Assembly: GCA_008360955.1 (NCBI GenBank)
Contig: LUCM01005822.1
Location: forward strand, 233,053 to 297,052
Source: Fasciolopsis buskii
Lineage: Eukaryota > Platyhelminthes > Trematoda > Plagiorchiida > Fasciolidae
Direction: 5' to 3'
Length of the DNA: 64,000 nucleotides
The translations under genes and the position numbers were made by a program. Positions within the stretch are counted from its first letter, which is position 1. The number at the start of each line of letters is the position of its first letter. Positions 42,801 through 57,800 of this stretch are shown here, in pieces. The notes under the pieces are model-generated. The model was not told the DNA's origin. It was given only the letters and a program-made list of their open reading frames with translations, and made no database searches.

Positions 42801-45800
42801 TGGCTTCCTATCAAGTTGGAGTGGACCGCTAAACACTACTGAATTAGCTTTACTGGATGCAGCCATTCTAGTCCAAACTATATGTTATTTATTTGCCATT
42901 CCAAACCGTAGCGCATCGCAATGAGCATACATCCGTACTCACAATCAGGCGATTCGGAACAATTTAATTTCGATAACATGAAAATCTGTGGACCATTAAA
43001 CCTCTCGAGTTGTAAGTTGTTAAGGGGAAATTCTTCTTGCTCCAAATGTTTTTTCTCAATGGACATCAGGCTACCTAAATAAACAGCCAAATTCACGCGC
43101 ACAAAACGAAAATAGTAAACTTACCTCGTCTACCTCATGGTAGACGATCTGGGGTTAAGCAGAAAAACCGTTTTTTTAATTGCCCGCATATCTCAAACTG
43201 GAATAGATAAAGACAGGTGGTGATCCTGGGGAGATGCATCATGTTCGTTTGGTATACGGTTGTCGCACTTAAAATGAAGAATAACTGCCACCCGCGGAGT
43301 TACAATCAGCGAGACGGAAAAAATAGTTCTGCACGAACATTGTCTATATGTGCATGATGGAGCCTGATTCGTGTGTAAGATATCTTAATTTTCATAACAA
43401 TAATGGTAGTATGAGGGTGGATAACCGGTGACCTTGACACAGTTCACAGGCCTAGAAGGGGTAATGTATACGAATGTAATGTATACGAAATGGGGCTTCA
43501 AAGTGTGCGATAAACGTTAATCGTGCACCTCCTACGGTCAGCACTTGCAATTCAACTATTTTGTTATGTGGATACGATAGTTTTCAGTTATCAAACAGGA
43601 TGACAACTCTCTCCTCAGCATAGCAAAACAATCTATTGCGCAATCGAGAGATAAACTAAAAACAATGTGAAAAGTGTAGCTTCAAAGCAGCATTCAAATG
43701 TCGTCAGTCAGGATATACCATGAATATATAGTTTTTTCAATGGCACTTCGACCGTCACCTTCATAAAACTTAGTAGTCTGTTCACAATAGGAGCCATTAA
43801 AGTGCAGCTTAATGATAATGGTGCAACATGCGACAGTAAAAACTTTCCCAAATGAAATTGGCGCAACTATTTAAAACAAAAATATCCCTGAGCTTTTTAT
43901 TTTGCTGATTTTTGGCTTATCTGGTGGAGTTTTCATTAACTGTTACATAAAAACCGTCTCCGCTCACCAGTAACCTAGCAGCCAATGCCATATTACTCAT
44001 TGCACAACAAGTATTTACACACCCAAGCTCCACTTTAACCACAGAATTCGGTGATTCAGGGGAATATCCACTACACGGGAAAATACCGAATTTCAATTAT
44101 GAGCCTTATATTGGGGCAAATTTATAAACAAAAGTATGAAGCTTGAAAATGAATAAGAATTTTATTACATCGGCAATGCGGCTCAGTGAAATTGACAAAC
44201 GTCTAAATCACATCCAGACATATGCTATTCCGCTTATCCTTTATCCTGAACACAAGTTCCGTTGCCGGTAGTGGGTACACTCCAGTATCTGGGGGTGTTC
44301 AGAACCTTAGAATTTCTAGGACGTTCTTGATTGGGCCAAGACCATGGACGCATGTTGGGCGGTGCAGATTCTTGGTTTCATTGGTATCCTTACCAGATTT
44401 CGGTCAAACCGAACGGAAAAACCGCATCTTTCTTATGCCAGAATATGTCAACAGAATATGCCAACCCAGTCTCTAATGGAAAATAACTTTGTATTCCGAT
44501 GCAGGCACAATTCTTGGACAGTAGGAAACATCACGAGCCTAGCAAAACCGAGTAAAGATGCTACTGCGGTTTGTTCGTGAGTTGACTGAGACAGAAGATT
44601 TTACTACTTTCACGCAATTAGATTTTCCAAAGATTTGTGTCCTCTATAGTACATTTTCATCAATCACTGGGATGAATAAGATTCTTCGATCATATCCAGG
44701 TTACCAAAGAGAAAGGCTTCCTACTTGCACAGCACTGTGCAAAACTGAGAGTTCTTCGTATTGTTTGGGCATTCTGGATGTTGAATTTTCATCTGCAAAG
44801 TAAGAACTAAGCCATAAAATTGGTATTCTAAATTTGGATGGATTTATTTGCTTCCACCAAAGGGCAACAAATGATCAAATAGCTACTTTTTATGCAAGTA
44901 AAAACCTCTGTGACGGCTTGCATGTAAAAACTTGATATGTTCAAGTCAGTTTATCCAACATGTTGCAGGTAAACTGTTTAGCCATACGGTTTGTCAGCAA
45001 CTCCCTTTGAGATACAGAACCATTTGTGGTCTTACGATTACAAGTAGAGCATGTCGTTTTCGCCTCAGTCGATCTTCCACTCACTGTGATTGTTTGATCA
45101 AAAGATCAGTTCGGGATCAATCCATGCTTATCACAATACACATGCAAACGCGCATGATTGTGAACACCAATCAACATTTTGGACACTAAGGGTTGACGAC
45201 TGCTGCGACCGAGACTCGAACAGGATTTTTCTCACCTGACGTTTAAAATGATTACGTACGCAAACTAAAGTAATTTGTAGGACACTTATTAGATTTCCGA
45301 AGAAATTCTCACTTCTACCGTGACGCCGCAGTACCGGTACCGGATGTGGAACTTCGTGTAGTGGATTCGAATGTTCACTTAAATGCCAGAGAATAACTTC
45401 GGCTAGAAGAAGGATAAACTCATATTACCAACTTCGCCGTTATAATGAAAACAGAATCAATGAGATCATTTTCTTCGATAAGAAAAACCGCAATCTTCGG
45501 ATCTGTGCGCTGCTTCAGGGAACCAATTTGTGACTGGTTGCTCCAGACCTGATCCGGGAAAACTTCCCATTACCATGAAAAAACGTCATCAAAAAACAAC
45601 GGAGGTCTAAAGAGTTCAGCCTACCCGAGCGAAGTGAACTGGAAGATACGTTAAACGTAACAGTTCGGTACACACAACCTCCATACGGGTAGCAGGCCAG
45701 TCCCAAACGAGTCGGATATTTCTTCCACGAGTCTGAAATGTGACAGACAAAGTGAAGCAGCTGAAAATGCTTTCCCACACGAATGAACCTGCCAATGATG

Positions 45801-48800
45801 AAACACGGTGCAGCAAATAATGCGATGAAATCCTCGTGAGATTAGTCAATATTTAACAACTTCCGCTCCAGAGAATCTTCTCGACTGTCACATGTTATCT
45901 CAGAATATACCCGCACATACACTTGGAATGATGAACCATCATTTGCCTATCACGGGTTGCTTCGGTTTTCTAGTTTCTGAGACATTGAAAATTCGTGGGA
46001 GAGAATCACTTTATAAGTATCTGTGTACAGACAACGAGTGCGAACCTCGTCGAAACTCGTCTTAGAAGAATAGTAAGATAGGAAGGACTTGCCCACGTTT
46101 GCAATTTCTCATTATTTGACGTTTTACAGGAGGGAAAATGCGTCATTTTTTACTATATTTTTCCAATTTTTTTATAAACACTCATGCAACAAATGTCCAG
46201 TGTAGGTCACCGAGCAGTAGTAGAATCGGGAAACACGGCATGTTGAAACCATACAAAGATAACTACAGATCAATTCCTTATGGAAATGTAACTATCTTCT
46301 AGTCAACCATACAGAACAACAACCCACTACTCCTGGAAATCCTTTGACTATTTTAGATGGTTGTACTAATCAGGAATTGAAGAGTAATCACATTATATCC
46401 GCGTTCCATCGGTATAACAAACAATAAGACCTCTGAGGCCTATCCCGTTCCTCATCAGCAAAAACACCTATAACGTGGTTTTGGACCGACTGCAAAAAAT
46501 TGCGTGAAAGAAGAGGCATATTTTACGATCACCCCACCACTGGTGTTGACACCATTTAATGGCAGCCATGGATTACAAAATAAATCTGTTAGCTCTCAAA
46601 TCTTCGACGGATGTTTTTTGGTATTTCTTATATACATGCACTTACATTGAGTAGAACCACTTAGGGAATCAATGTAAATTGTAAAATAAATCGCTATTTG
46701 CTATTCATGTTCGCTCCATCATGGGAACCAACTAGAGCATTGTGCAGTCCTTTAATCCCTCCTAAGAATGAACAGCATTGTATGTCCATCATATCCAAAC
46801 AGGGGCATGGATCATGAACGAAATATTGTGTAAAACCCATGGTTGAGATGGTTCTCGAAAATTCAGTGAACCTTAGCATCCGCTCATGCTGATCAAGCAA
46901 CTAGACTTTTTGTTTTTAACCGGCTGGGGGTGCATAAAGCATAATCAATACCAAAACCCAGGTGCCTTAAAAACGGTCTTTCAAACAACTACAATAGTGC
47001 CTACCGTACGGATGCGTTCTGTTTACTGACAAGGGTATGATAAGGCTTTCAATCTACGAGAAAATTGATGAAGGCACCAATTATGGTCGTTGGCTTGGCC
47101 AAGCGAAGTCCCACTTGGGAGCAAAATAGATAACAATGGAGTAATTATGGGTGTGTTCCATGTTAAACAATCGAAATTGGGCTGAGGAAGAAAGCGAGTA
47201 TTTAAGAAAAACAACATGATTATTTATCACTACTTTTCTACCGTTTCTAGGCATAAAATGGCTGGCTTTTTCGAGCCCAGAGAATGGTGGGAATGAATAG
47301 GCTTCGACCAGAGGTGACGGCCACGGGCAGAGCTTCAATCGAATTTGTTACTCATTCTTTTCCTTACTTATTGTCTACTACTTAGACGCACCTACTTGAA
47401 TTTTTCGAGCCGAGATTTCTAAATGCATCGGGAAAGCTCATTTTGCATGAACCTTCCTCTAAAGCGAAATATTTATCTCGCCGCTGTGAGTGTACCAATG
47501 TTATCCGATTGCAAGATGCATAGCACTGGTATAGGCGACCTGCAGTAAATGCTGGTCCTCGAGCATCGCCGCTTGTTTTTGTTCTACTCTTCTTTTTCCT
47601 ACGGTAGCACCGACACAACCAATCACACCAACAGATAATTTCACTCTACCAGATAATACGATCAAGACAAATGTCTTGGATGTTAAGTCAACGCTTGCAG
47701 TCTCGTGCTTTATACGCGACAGCTGAACAACAATGGAAAAACGGTTTGATGAGCAGCGCATAACATGTAGAAACGCGATACGAAAACTGATGACAGATTG
47801 GGTCTTGGCCTATTATTTGCAGCTACCCGGTTGGAGACCAATGATACGGAATATCGCTGATTGGCGAATTCAAAGAAGACGGTTAGAGACCGATGTCAGC
47901 GACCATTACGTTGCCTGCTTGACTTTTTGTTACGTAGTCTTCATAATCGAGTTTTATTTCGATCGCACACAAATAAACGACGGTCACGAAATCGCGATCG
48001 GTTTTGTATTTATTGCTATCGACCCGTTACAAGTGCCACATACACTTTAAATTCATCTATATTATGTCTATCAATGGAACTCCTCCAGCATTAGCAAAGA
48101 CTTCCCTCATCAGTTGAATTCCGTTAGAAACCAAAATATTCATTACGCACAGAGTTGCGTGTTTATTCTTAAAATTCCCCTCAGCATCATTTGCTTGAGC
48201 CTTCTTTGTGTGATCTAAGGCCGTCCAATATCGAGCCATGTTTGTCGCCGGCCGTCTGATAATAACTTGTTTACAATCTCTTTATTCATTCGAGACAGCC
48301 TTCCACTTATTGATATCGTCACAGCTGATCCACTAACGTTTTCAAGGCTCAAATAACACTGCCCTAGTCACAGTGATTGATTCCCACTGTTCGTTTCTTT
48401 AAATATTGCACCTCATAGCTAATGCCAAGAGCGATTTTTGATCTCTTTTGAAAAACGGAATTTCTTCATTGTGGTGTCATTGTGTCAATAGTTTGTCTCC
48501 ACATCAAACGTGTTTCCACAGTTATCTAGGGGTTTCTTGTTCCATTTGGAACGGTCAGTTGACGAAAGAAATGGCCCGGTAATCCACATACAGTATTTGG
48601 AAATGTCACGGTAGTCATGAAGACTTATCTAGACAGATTTTCTCACCCGAAGCTTTATCGTACCACCTGTATTGGTACACACCAAAAAGACAATTAAAAA
48701 TGAGAAATGTTTGGTTTTTTTAAATACCAACACTATCTGCATAGCACTCACAAGTATTCATTTTTATGCTTTCTTGGGAGGGTATACCTCTTGTGTTTAC

Positions 48801-51800
48801 TGACCATCACGATCAAGCAGCAAAACATTGCAGGGTATTCAGACACAGGAAGTACCAAGATAGTTACAGAATAAATAACTCAGTATGTGCTGATTTCTCT
48901 ATTCCTTGTTGAAACCTTGACTTTCTTCATAAGCCAAATAATTTAATAAAGAGTAACTGTGGGATCTCCTTCACGTGCTGTCGAGCCCTGCTGTCTTTCA
49001 TTACGGACAACCTCTTCGAAAGATCAACCAGGCAATTCCTATTAGCTACACAAACACATCGAGAATCTGAGATCGCATGCATTCGCACTTTCCTGTAAAC
49101 CAATTATTTGTATCAATAAATGAAATCCTGAATTGCACAATCCATTTACCACTATCTGATTGCCAGTTTGAATGGAATGAATCCATCGTAAGTCACTGAA
49201 ATCACATGAACTATTCGACCAGTCAACGGCACACTAATTTCTCGTATTCCTCATGCTTATTTTGAAGTACCATGTAGATAAACGTCGTGTTCTTATTCGG
49301 AGCTTGGATCTACCGATGATATTTCTGCCAGAATAAGATGGTCCGACTAAATCACAAGGCTTGATTTCGCAACAATTCACCTAGTTTACGGTACTACACT
49401 AGTTACACCCCAATCCGCAATGCGCTCTCTAAACACTTGCATCTCATTCTGACCTCGAAATGCAGTTGTGAAAAAACCTTATGCCAAAGGAATGCGTCTA
49501 TTCCAACACAGAAGTGTCATTATTTTAGACACATGTTGTACTCAGTGCTTGCTTAGGAACACCAACAGTGCATGCATGCCTGTGTGCGGTCGCATGCAAC
49601 TGCAACGTCCTTACAACCATTAGTTAACGGAAGGCGAGATATGATCAAACCACGGATCTAAATTAGTCAGCAAACCGAGTATGAGTTTGTTCGTAGGTTT
49701 GCCATTGTATTTATTTAGGTGTTTAATTTTCACAGCCCTGGTCGTCAGCCTGCTCATAGTTAATGGTCGATTGTTTGGGGTTGCAGTCAAAATCCGCAAT
49801 CACGATACCATCCCAAACTGGTGCTTCTCCCCAAACATAGCCATTCTGCATGGTGGATAGAGGAGAAACTACAGACAACCATGTTTGTCCAAAATAACAG
49901 AACCAAGTTCTCCTCGTGTCAAGAAACCTGAGAAAATTTTGTACTTACAAAGCCAACTTTTAGAACAAAGGCTGCAGTCGATCCAATGGCGACATTATTG
50001 CAGCAGCTATCAGCTTTCTGGCTGTTCGAAGTGATCAAACAGTCGCGATGAAATGCTACTACCAGCACCATCTTCATTGCTGCATACCAGCAACACACAT
50101 GTCCATCAAAACAAAGCCTAGACAGTGCATTAGGTTGGCAATACCGTTTAAAAATGGGTAAGTAGGAATACTATGAAAATCACTAACCTGGACTGAACCA
50201 AAGAGATTCCGAAAGCAGAGTCGCGGCCTCCATGACTTCACACTCGGACGATATGTTCTTACGTGGCACAGAACTTATTACAGCTGTCCTAGAATCCTTC
50301 CATGGTTTTGCACCGATCCACTTGATGAAATTTGGTCCCTCTATGTTTTGCTTTATTTGCCTTTTGGTACTAGTCGCATGACTGGCGTGAAGTTGGAAAA
50401 TATTTCCAGTAGCAAGTGTCTTCAGATGAACTGGAGGTAGGGCTATTAGATTTGTATCTGAAAATAAATCAGCAAAATTATTACCATCCAAATCGACAGA
50501 AACTGCTCGATGTTAAGAATAATTATCACAATACAAACAGTTCACGGATAATCAAACCGATGTGATCAAAATTTTAGGCTTATTTTTCATCGATGCTGGA
50601 ATTATCTTATGTCAAAAAATTGGGAGTGAATTTGATTTCCTTAGTTAGAACGATATGTAAAAATGTGTTTCGGATTGAACATCGCAGCTCACCTAGTTTA
50701 CGAACACCTATTTCGAATTCGTTCTGCTAATTACGTACGTGTTGAACATTTTCACCCTCGGAGTTTTTACTACATACAGTAGCCAGTTTGTTTCGTTTTT
50801 TTCTAGTTGGTCTGATGATTTAGTTGCCGTTGGCTTAAGAATGTCCGCCATCAAAAATGTTCTTTTGCTGACAATCAGCTGTTATTTTTCGTCATTACTA
50901 TAAAATTAACCCATTCCATGTAAAAACGAAAAGGTAGTTTAACAGGACGTCAAAAACAAATTCAGCTGAAAGCATCCAGGTAATTTTAATTTCTGATATA
51001 AAACTGTTACACTTCAGGGCAGATCTGTCGGCTTCTGATTGCATCCCCGGGTTGCGGATAAGCAAACAGCCACCATTCAGGTGGTCAGCCATGAATAAGG
51101 TAGGCTCAAGCCCACCGAATCAGCTACCGCGGACAGGCGAGGCAGTGCCCAAGACGTAACAGATTATCGCCTGGCGAGCAATTTCCCTAAAAATACCACA
51201 AGAGCCCACTGGTGGCAGTGATTTTACTAATTAAATAATGCCATTGCTCCTTGTAGTGTTCCATTGACCCACCGGGGCTTTTACGGAAGAGGTATACAAA
51301 CGGGTCATCCGGTCAGCAGCTGGTCTGCAATGATTCTGCCTCCTTGCAGAACTCGGATGCCTGCGCAAAAGCTACGGGTTCATCTCCGAATAAAATGTTT
51401 TGATACCAGTGTATGCTCCTGAAAATAGTAAATATCCATTAATTGTATCGCAATGGATTCCCGCAATAAGAAAATTAAACTTTCTCAGTTTGCATCAGTG
51501 TGTAGAAAATACCGGACGACAACTAGTTTACCTGTTCTTAATCGGAACTCGCTATATGCCGTAAATCAGTAGCAGTGGTCGAAATTCATACAAACACTTG
51601 AAGACATGTCCTTTTCTAGTTGGCAAAATAGCTACCAATAAAGCGTTTTACCGTCCCAATATTGTGGGATATCGATTTCAACTTTTGTTTCTTTTGCATC
51701 AAGAATAACATCAGAGATATATTATTTTATGTGAGGTAAATGACGTTACTCATATCACATGATGCAGCCAGTGTTTCTCCCGAGACGACAGCAGAATGTT

Positions 51801-54800
51801 CCCCAAGGCCCTTCATTCCACGAGCCCCATATAAAACGAACCACAATCATTTTCCTGAAGCAGAATGCCCAAAGGGTTGCGTGTGGTAGTGTATTAGGTA
51901 AACAAGTATAAAACTACATCCACGCTACGGCTTTGTCAGCTTCAACAAAACTAGCATGCTAATGATCGCGGCATCATCTGATTCCATGTGGAAGATTGAC
52001 GTAGTGAGATGTCAGCACACATTAAAATAATAGACGGAAATGTTTGTGTACATAAATATATATTTATATGATGGAGTGTGGAAGGTTTTCATGGTGCCAG
52101 AGCCCAAACGCTAAAATAAATAATTACAGTCAGGGATAAAAAGAATAGGAGCCATCAACAACAAGGAACAAAGATTTTTCTTGTATTTGCACTGAGCATA
52201 ATTCACTGTTTTCCAATTGTCGTAATTCTACATTCCGAACTATCCACTGCTTCTAACTAGTCACCACAAACGACGAGTGAGGAAATCGGTTTATGCCAGA
52301 CATGAAGAATCATCTTAAACTTTGAAAATTCGATGCACATAACCAATGTGAATGTCTCAATCGTCAAGCGGTCTAAGGCCTGTTGAATTGTTCTCATTTC
52401 GTTGCCGAGAGCCACGACACCATAGACACACTTTGAGATCTGCCCGATGCATTCGAAACCGGCGTGAAAACCACCTTGTGACCATCGAGTTGGCTCTTCA
52501 CGAGGATCGTATAATTTTGGTGGACCGGCGGACGTTACATCTTTTGGTGCTATTGGAATACAGGTAATGCCCTTGTTGCCAGCGGAATCACTGGTCGATC
52601 TCACCTTCAAAAATGAAGATAATAATTGATTCCCTCAAGGAGGAGGTCTTTATCAGAACAGCAAACGTTGGACGAGCTCGGGTTTATCCTTTTGAAATAG
52701 AGCTGGAAAGGGTTTACCGATACCTGGCACTTCGGGAAGTCCTAATTCTTAGGGGTTTTTTTTACTGATATCGGCTTCAGAAAATGAATCTGTCGTCGCC
52801 GACCTAAAAATGTGCGCCGAAACAGCTATAAGAAGGGATATTGTTTGATTCCTGCTGATGTATACGTTTTTAGCACTCCACCTACCGTACGCGTTGCTGT
52901 TGTTCATCGTGAATTGGAGGATTGCCGGTTTTACAGATTTTCTTATTAGCACCTAGTGTCCTTTTATCGGATACTCGGATTTGATGGAACAGGCTGTGTT
53001 GATTTTCCATTAATGCACCTCTTGTTTGTTGAGATCATCAGAATTTGCGGTCCACCAAAATTATACGATCCTCGTGAAGAGCCAACTCGATGGTCACAAG
53101 GTGGTTTTCACGCCGGTTTCGAATGCATCGGGCAGATCTCAAAGTGTGTCTATGGTGTCGTGGCTCTCGGCAACGAAATGAGAACAATTCAACAGGCCTT
53201 AGACCGCTTGACGATTGAGACATTCACATTGGTTATGTGCATCGAATTTTCAAAGTTTAAGATGCTTCTTCATGTCTGGCATGAACCGATTTCCTCACTC
53301 GTCGTTTGTGGTGACTAGTTAGAAGCAGTGGATAGTTCGGAATATCTTGTGAGTTTGAGTAAATCCGGTGATTTTTGTCGGATAGATCCGTTCAGGGCTA
53401 ATGAATTGTAACTTTTATCTCTCACTCCTTCGGCATCTAATTGCCATCATGACATTTCCGTTTCGCTGAAGGGAAAGCTGTACCATCGCACAGTTTGCAG
53501 AGTTTTTTCTATGGAGTGAACCCTTAGCGTTGTATATTCTTGGTGGCTTTCCGTATGTGACCATCGGATGCCTTCGAAGCATTGCGATAGCTTTTTTTGA
53601 GAAAACACTGGGTTTACAATCAGAAGGTTTCCGGCTGTATTTTCGATGCAGCCAGCCGTTCATTTAAAGATTTGATCGTCTGATTAAATCTTTGGTGCGT
53701 ATATCTCTTCCTGGTCTTTTTTGCTTGATGGGCAACGACGAAAGATGCGATTTGGTGCTAGGGCTATGACTTGTTTAAGAATTCGAGGAAGTTAGTTACG
53801 GCTTCACACTGGTTAGTTAGTTGGCTTCCTGATTGGAGTTCATTAAATGAGGAAGAACTGCCGATGGTTAGAGACACTGACGGACATGCCTCGGAATCGA
53901 ATTCATCGGTGTGAATGTTAATTGGCCCGTCCGTGAAAATCTAGTCCCTTAAAATTCAACTCGAATGACAGTTAAATGAAACACCAAAAAGTCTAAAGTA
54001 ATATTGTGCGGCATTGTGAATGATATAATGTCAATAACAGCATCGTTGGTAGATGTAATGCGCCAACGCTTCGACTACCGTGGGTAGTCTTTCTCAAGGC
54101 AAGACTGTAAAACTTGTAAAACGCTGGCGCATTACACCTACCAACGACGCTGTGTTACTAACATTATATCATTCACAATCAAAACCAACACATGGCGCAT
54201 CGATTTTTCAAAAACTCCTTACGTCGTTTGGTCCTAATATTATGTGGACTTTATTTTCTTGCTGTCAATCGCTATTCTCCTTCCCTAACTAGTTTACGTA
54301 AATTTCCACTTAAATGTTGTTTTGTCAGCATCACATTTGTTTTTAATCCATTTTCATAACAACCTAATGGAGGAATTCAAAAGTCATCTAAACCTAATCG
54401 CAGTTCTGGTTCCATTTTTGATAGTCATTAGGTTTTCAACAATGTGCTCTGGTTTTATCTGTCATTACCCAATACCGACCCCTTAAAGAAAAAATGAGAA
54501 AACAATGGGCAACTGAACATACAGCAAAGAGCAGAAACTTTGTGGATTAGGGGAAATCTGAAATGTCAGTTTGTCGCAGACCGCAGCATTTAGCTACATC
54601 AAACGATGTCTCCACCTATCGCGCCGACGGAGCTCATGGACTCCGCGGAAAATTCTTATCAATGCTTAGAGAACAAACCAGTATCAGAACTAGGTTTTCA
54701 TCAGTAATTCGTCCTGCAAACTAATCCAATTACACACACAGAAAAGCGAGAAAATAATTACTTCAGAACATTAGACTGGTCGATAGGTAAAAACAAGCTA

Positions 54801-57800
54801 CTCAGGAGAGGGAAAAATTTTACCCAGAGTGATTTGCAAAAGAGAACTGAAGGGAATCTGGGAGAAGGCAAAATGTATCCTTCAGACGCGGTTGAGCTTT
54901 ATCTGAATAGTTTTTAACTTCAGGCTTTTGTGGGAAACCTGAAAAACTGTTTTTTTTTCAAACAAAGGGACTGACTGATTAATCATACGGCCTCGACTGC
55001 TGACGGCGACAGCTTTCGCATACAAAAGGAGTTCGCAATCTACCTAACAGCCTGTCTCTGTCAAGCGTGCAACGGTAATACCAGATGTCATCCATTTTGC
55101 TTCATTGCTGGGTTAGAGCAGTTTTCATTCTGTTAGATAGCTTCCTATTCAGTCTGTTTAGGTAGATTCCTTAACTCGGGCAAACGCAAGAACAAATGGT
55201 CTTAGAGGCACCAAAAGCAGGGACCGGGTAGTAAATCGAATGGGCAACTTGACTGCAGGAAAATTTTTCGAAACTTTATATCCCGGACTTTGTGAGACTA
55301 CTTCACTTTTTCAATCTCTCAAAAATGGTATATCCAGTGCATATCTTCATTTAGTGGTCGATGGTTCAATTTTAGTGTTTGTTTGATTTGGGATGCCCAT
55401 GAAGGGGTTCGTGGACCTTAACCGACTATGCAAAGGAGACTATTTGAGCCAGCTTATTGGTTAAAATGAGCACATCTCAGCAGCACTTCACGGACCGAAC
55501 ATATGGCCTCATCTACCAATTAATGCTTTCCTTGTAGAACAGCACACAGTACGGCGAGATATTTCCGGTCGTGCGCAAAACATGACCCAAACACTGAAGA
55601 AGCCTATGACCAAGTACTCCAAGCCCGATCTATGAGTTGCTCACAGGCTTCTCAGCACAACCAAGAAATACCATGAAGACATCAATCGACCATAACATTC
55701 ATGGTTCTGAATTCAGCTGCATGAAGGTGAAGAAGGACGCCAAACAAGCTAATGCAGCTTTATATAACAAACGTTTGCAGCATTCAGAAAAAGGTTATGA
55801 TCAAAACAAGCTTGATTAGCGTGACCACCCTTGTCAAGCTGACTGCAACATCAAATGGACCTTTAATCAACGGGCTCCAATGCTCGAAGCAAACCTGACA
55901 CCCACAGGATCATCAGCGCTAGAAATCAGGTCAACTGACATGAAAAATAAAGCGGAGGACCAAGATTTCACCGAGTGGTGTGAAAGTGGAATTTTTGCTA
56001 GCGTTTCGGAAATTCAGTATGCTCCTTATTCAATTTTGAAGCGTTCAAAATGAAACAGACTATCCCCCTGTGTGGCAGAGAGTACAAAAGCCAAAGGCAG
56101 CCAAATGTACGGAAAACTCGGGTTTGAATAATTCAGCCGATTTACCTGTTGCCTTTTTACTTAAATTACCGTCAGATAAATTCACCGAGCCGCGACTATT
56201 CATTGCATTTTGTATGATCCTACACCAGAAAAAAGAATGGGGTCTGCATGCTTCTAGACGGGTCGTGCTTTGTGGGGTAGGCACACTCTTTGTCTGGCTT
56301 TTCGTTTTCTTGCTTGTGTTGAGCAAGGCTGGAGTAAGCGACGCGGCGATCCAATATTGACTAGCCGTACAGGTTTGATGAGAGTTTCGGTTGGTGCTTC
56401 TTGCCCTCCTTGGTTGTTTGTTCGGAGAGTCTAAAAGATAAGACTCATAATTTACCTCAACAGTGTGAATCTCCTGCCACCTGTGTGAACGTTTGTGTCC
56501 TATAACAATACGAAACAGGAGGAAAACCCTCGGAACATGCACAGTCAAAACAACAAGACAACTGTGCTACTTTTTTCTAATCACTTTTTTTGTATGTGAC
56601 TTACATGTAGTTGTCTGCCTTATCGTCGTCACATTGCCACCGTGTTATATAATAAGTAAATATATATGCATATATATACATATATATATATATATACATC
56701 AGCGGCATTGAGGCAGGTGTTGGCTGCCATAAGATTCTGGTCGCTGAACTTGGTGTTTAGATCGCAAACGTTTAATCATTAGCAAAGCGATTTTGTCAGC
56801 GTTCAAGTGTGGCTGATTAAAATCATCTGTGATATATACAGGTACTGTTGTTAAGTTGACATTCGACGCCTTCGATAAACGAGCTAAACCTGTGACCGTT
56901 AATCTCTGATTGTTTGCATTGACACCTAGTATTTCTGCACCATGAAGACAATAAATCGCGAAATTTGGATCCATGTGTTTCAAGAACAAAGCTACTGCGG
57001 GGTTTCGAAATTAACCATCTCCTAGTCCGTCGCCGTTTCCTTCCATTTTCAGGTTCCGCAATATTCGGTGAACCAAAAGGACCTTGAAGAACACAATCTC
57101 GCATACCAGGAAAACCCCTTTAGAGGAAACGTGTGTGAGCATACTAAGGCCAGTACTTTGAATCCCCCCAAGAGCAATGTGAGCTCCGATGTGTTTGTGT
57201 TAAAAGACAATTGACACATCATTGCTCATGTAGTCCCGTGACTCTTCTCTTTGTTTACATGCTGGATTTAAATTCTGACCGGTTAAAGCTGCTTCTAATC
57301 GGAGTTTTATCCACTCAAGATCTATTGGTATCTGGTCCTGGGTAGTCATGTGAGCTGCGAATCTACTGATCCTATTATAATGCATGGTGCGGTACGCTAT
57401 GCGTCCATTCTTTTATTCTTCAGTCTTCTCAGTTAGTTAAATTGCTTACTTTTCAATCGATCCTACACGTGATCCAATTCGATGTCTGCTGTTCGAACTA
57501 TCTGAAGAATGGCAAGCGTCTTGAGATCGATCCATCCATAATGTCAACTTCATCCAGATTGAGAGTATGTCCTTGTTGAGCTTCGTTAAGAGAAAAAGCA
57601 GAAATTAAGTCGTGTCTTCTAGTACTAAGCCTGTGTTTGTGCCCTCCAGTAGTCACTCCTCCCCAGGTCGACCAATATGGAGATTGTCTCAGCTCATGGA
57701 TTTGAACTTAAATGGAACGTTTCCCCTCTTCCATTTTTACTTATATACGAATATGTGCATGCATGCAGTTGCTAGCATCCCACAGATGGGTCCATAAAAT

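Larger units (their letters stand above)
50458..56889 (-). other. Intron between exons 4 and 5
   Basis: An intron of about 6.4 kb, dense in mobile-element remains: a LINE-related piece at 51035-51225, a LINE fragment with an inverted arm at 52232-53940, a palindromic foldback at 54013-54179 and a TA microsatellite at 56659-56698. A 162-codon minus-strand frame at 56060-56548 has no recognised domain. Confidence 0.7.

Noticed and set aside
44222..44803. Three overlapping plus-strand frames that look gene-like
   Set aside because: One overlaps exon 8 on the opposite strand; the frames carry no recognisable domain and do not splice into one another.
56060..56548. A 162-codon minus-strand open frame in the intron before exon 5
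   Set aside because: No domain, no phase-consistent splice route into the receptor, low-complexity Ser/Thr/Lys composition. One or two frames this long are expected by chance in 128 kb of strand at this GC.
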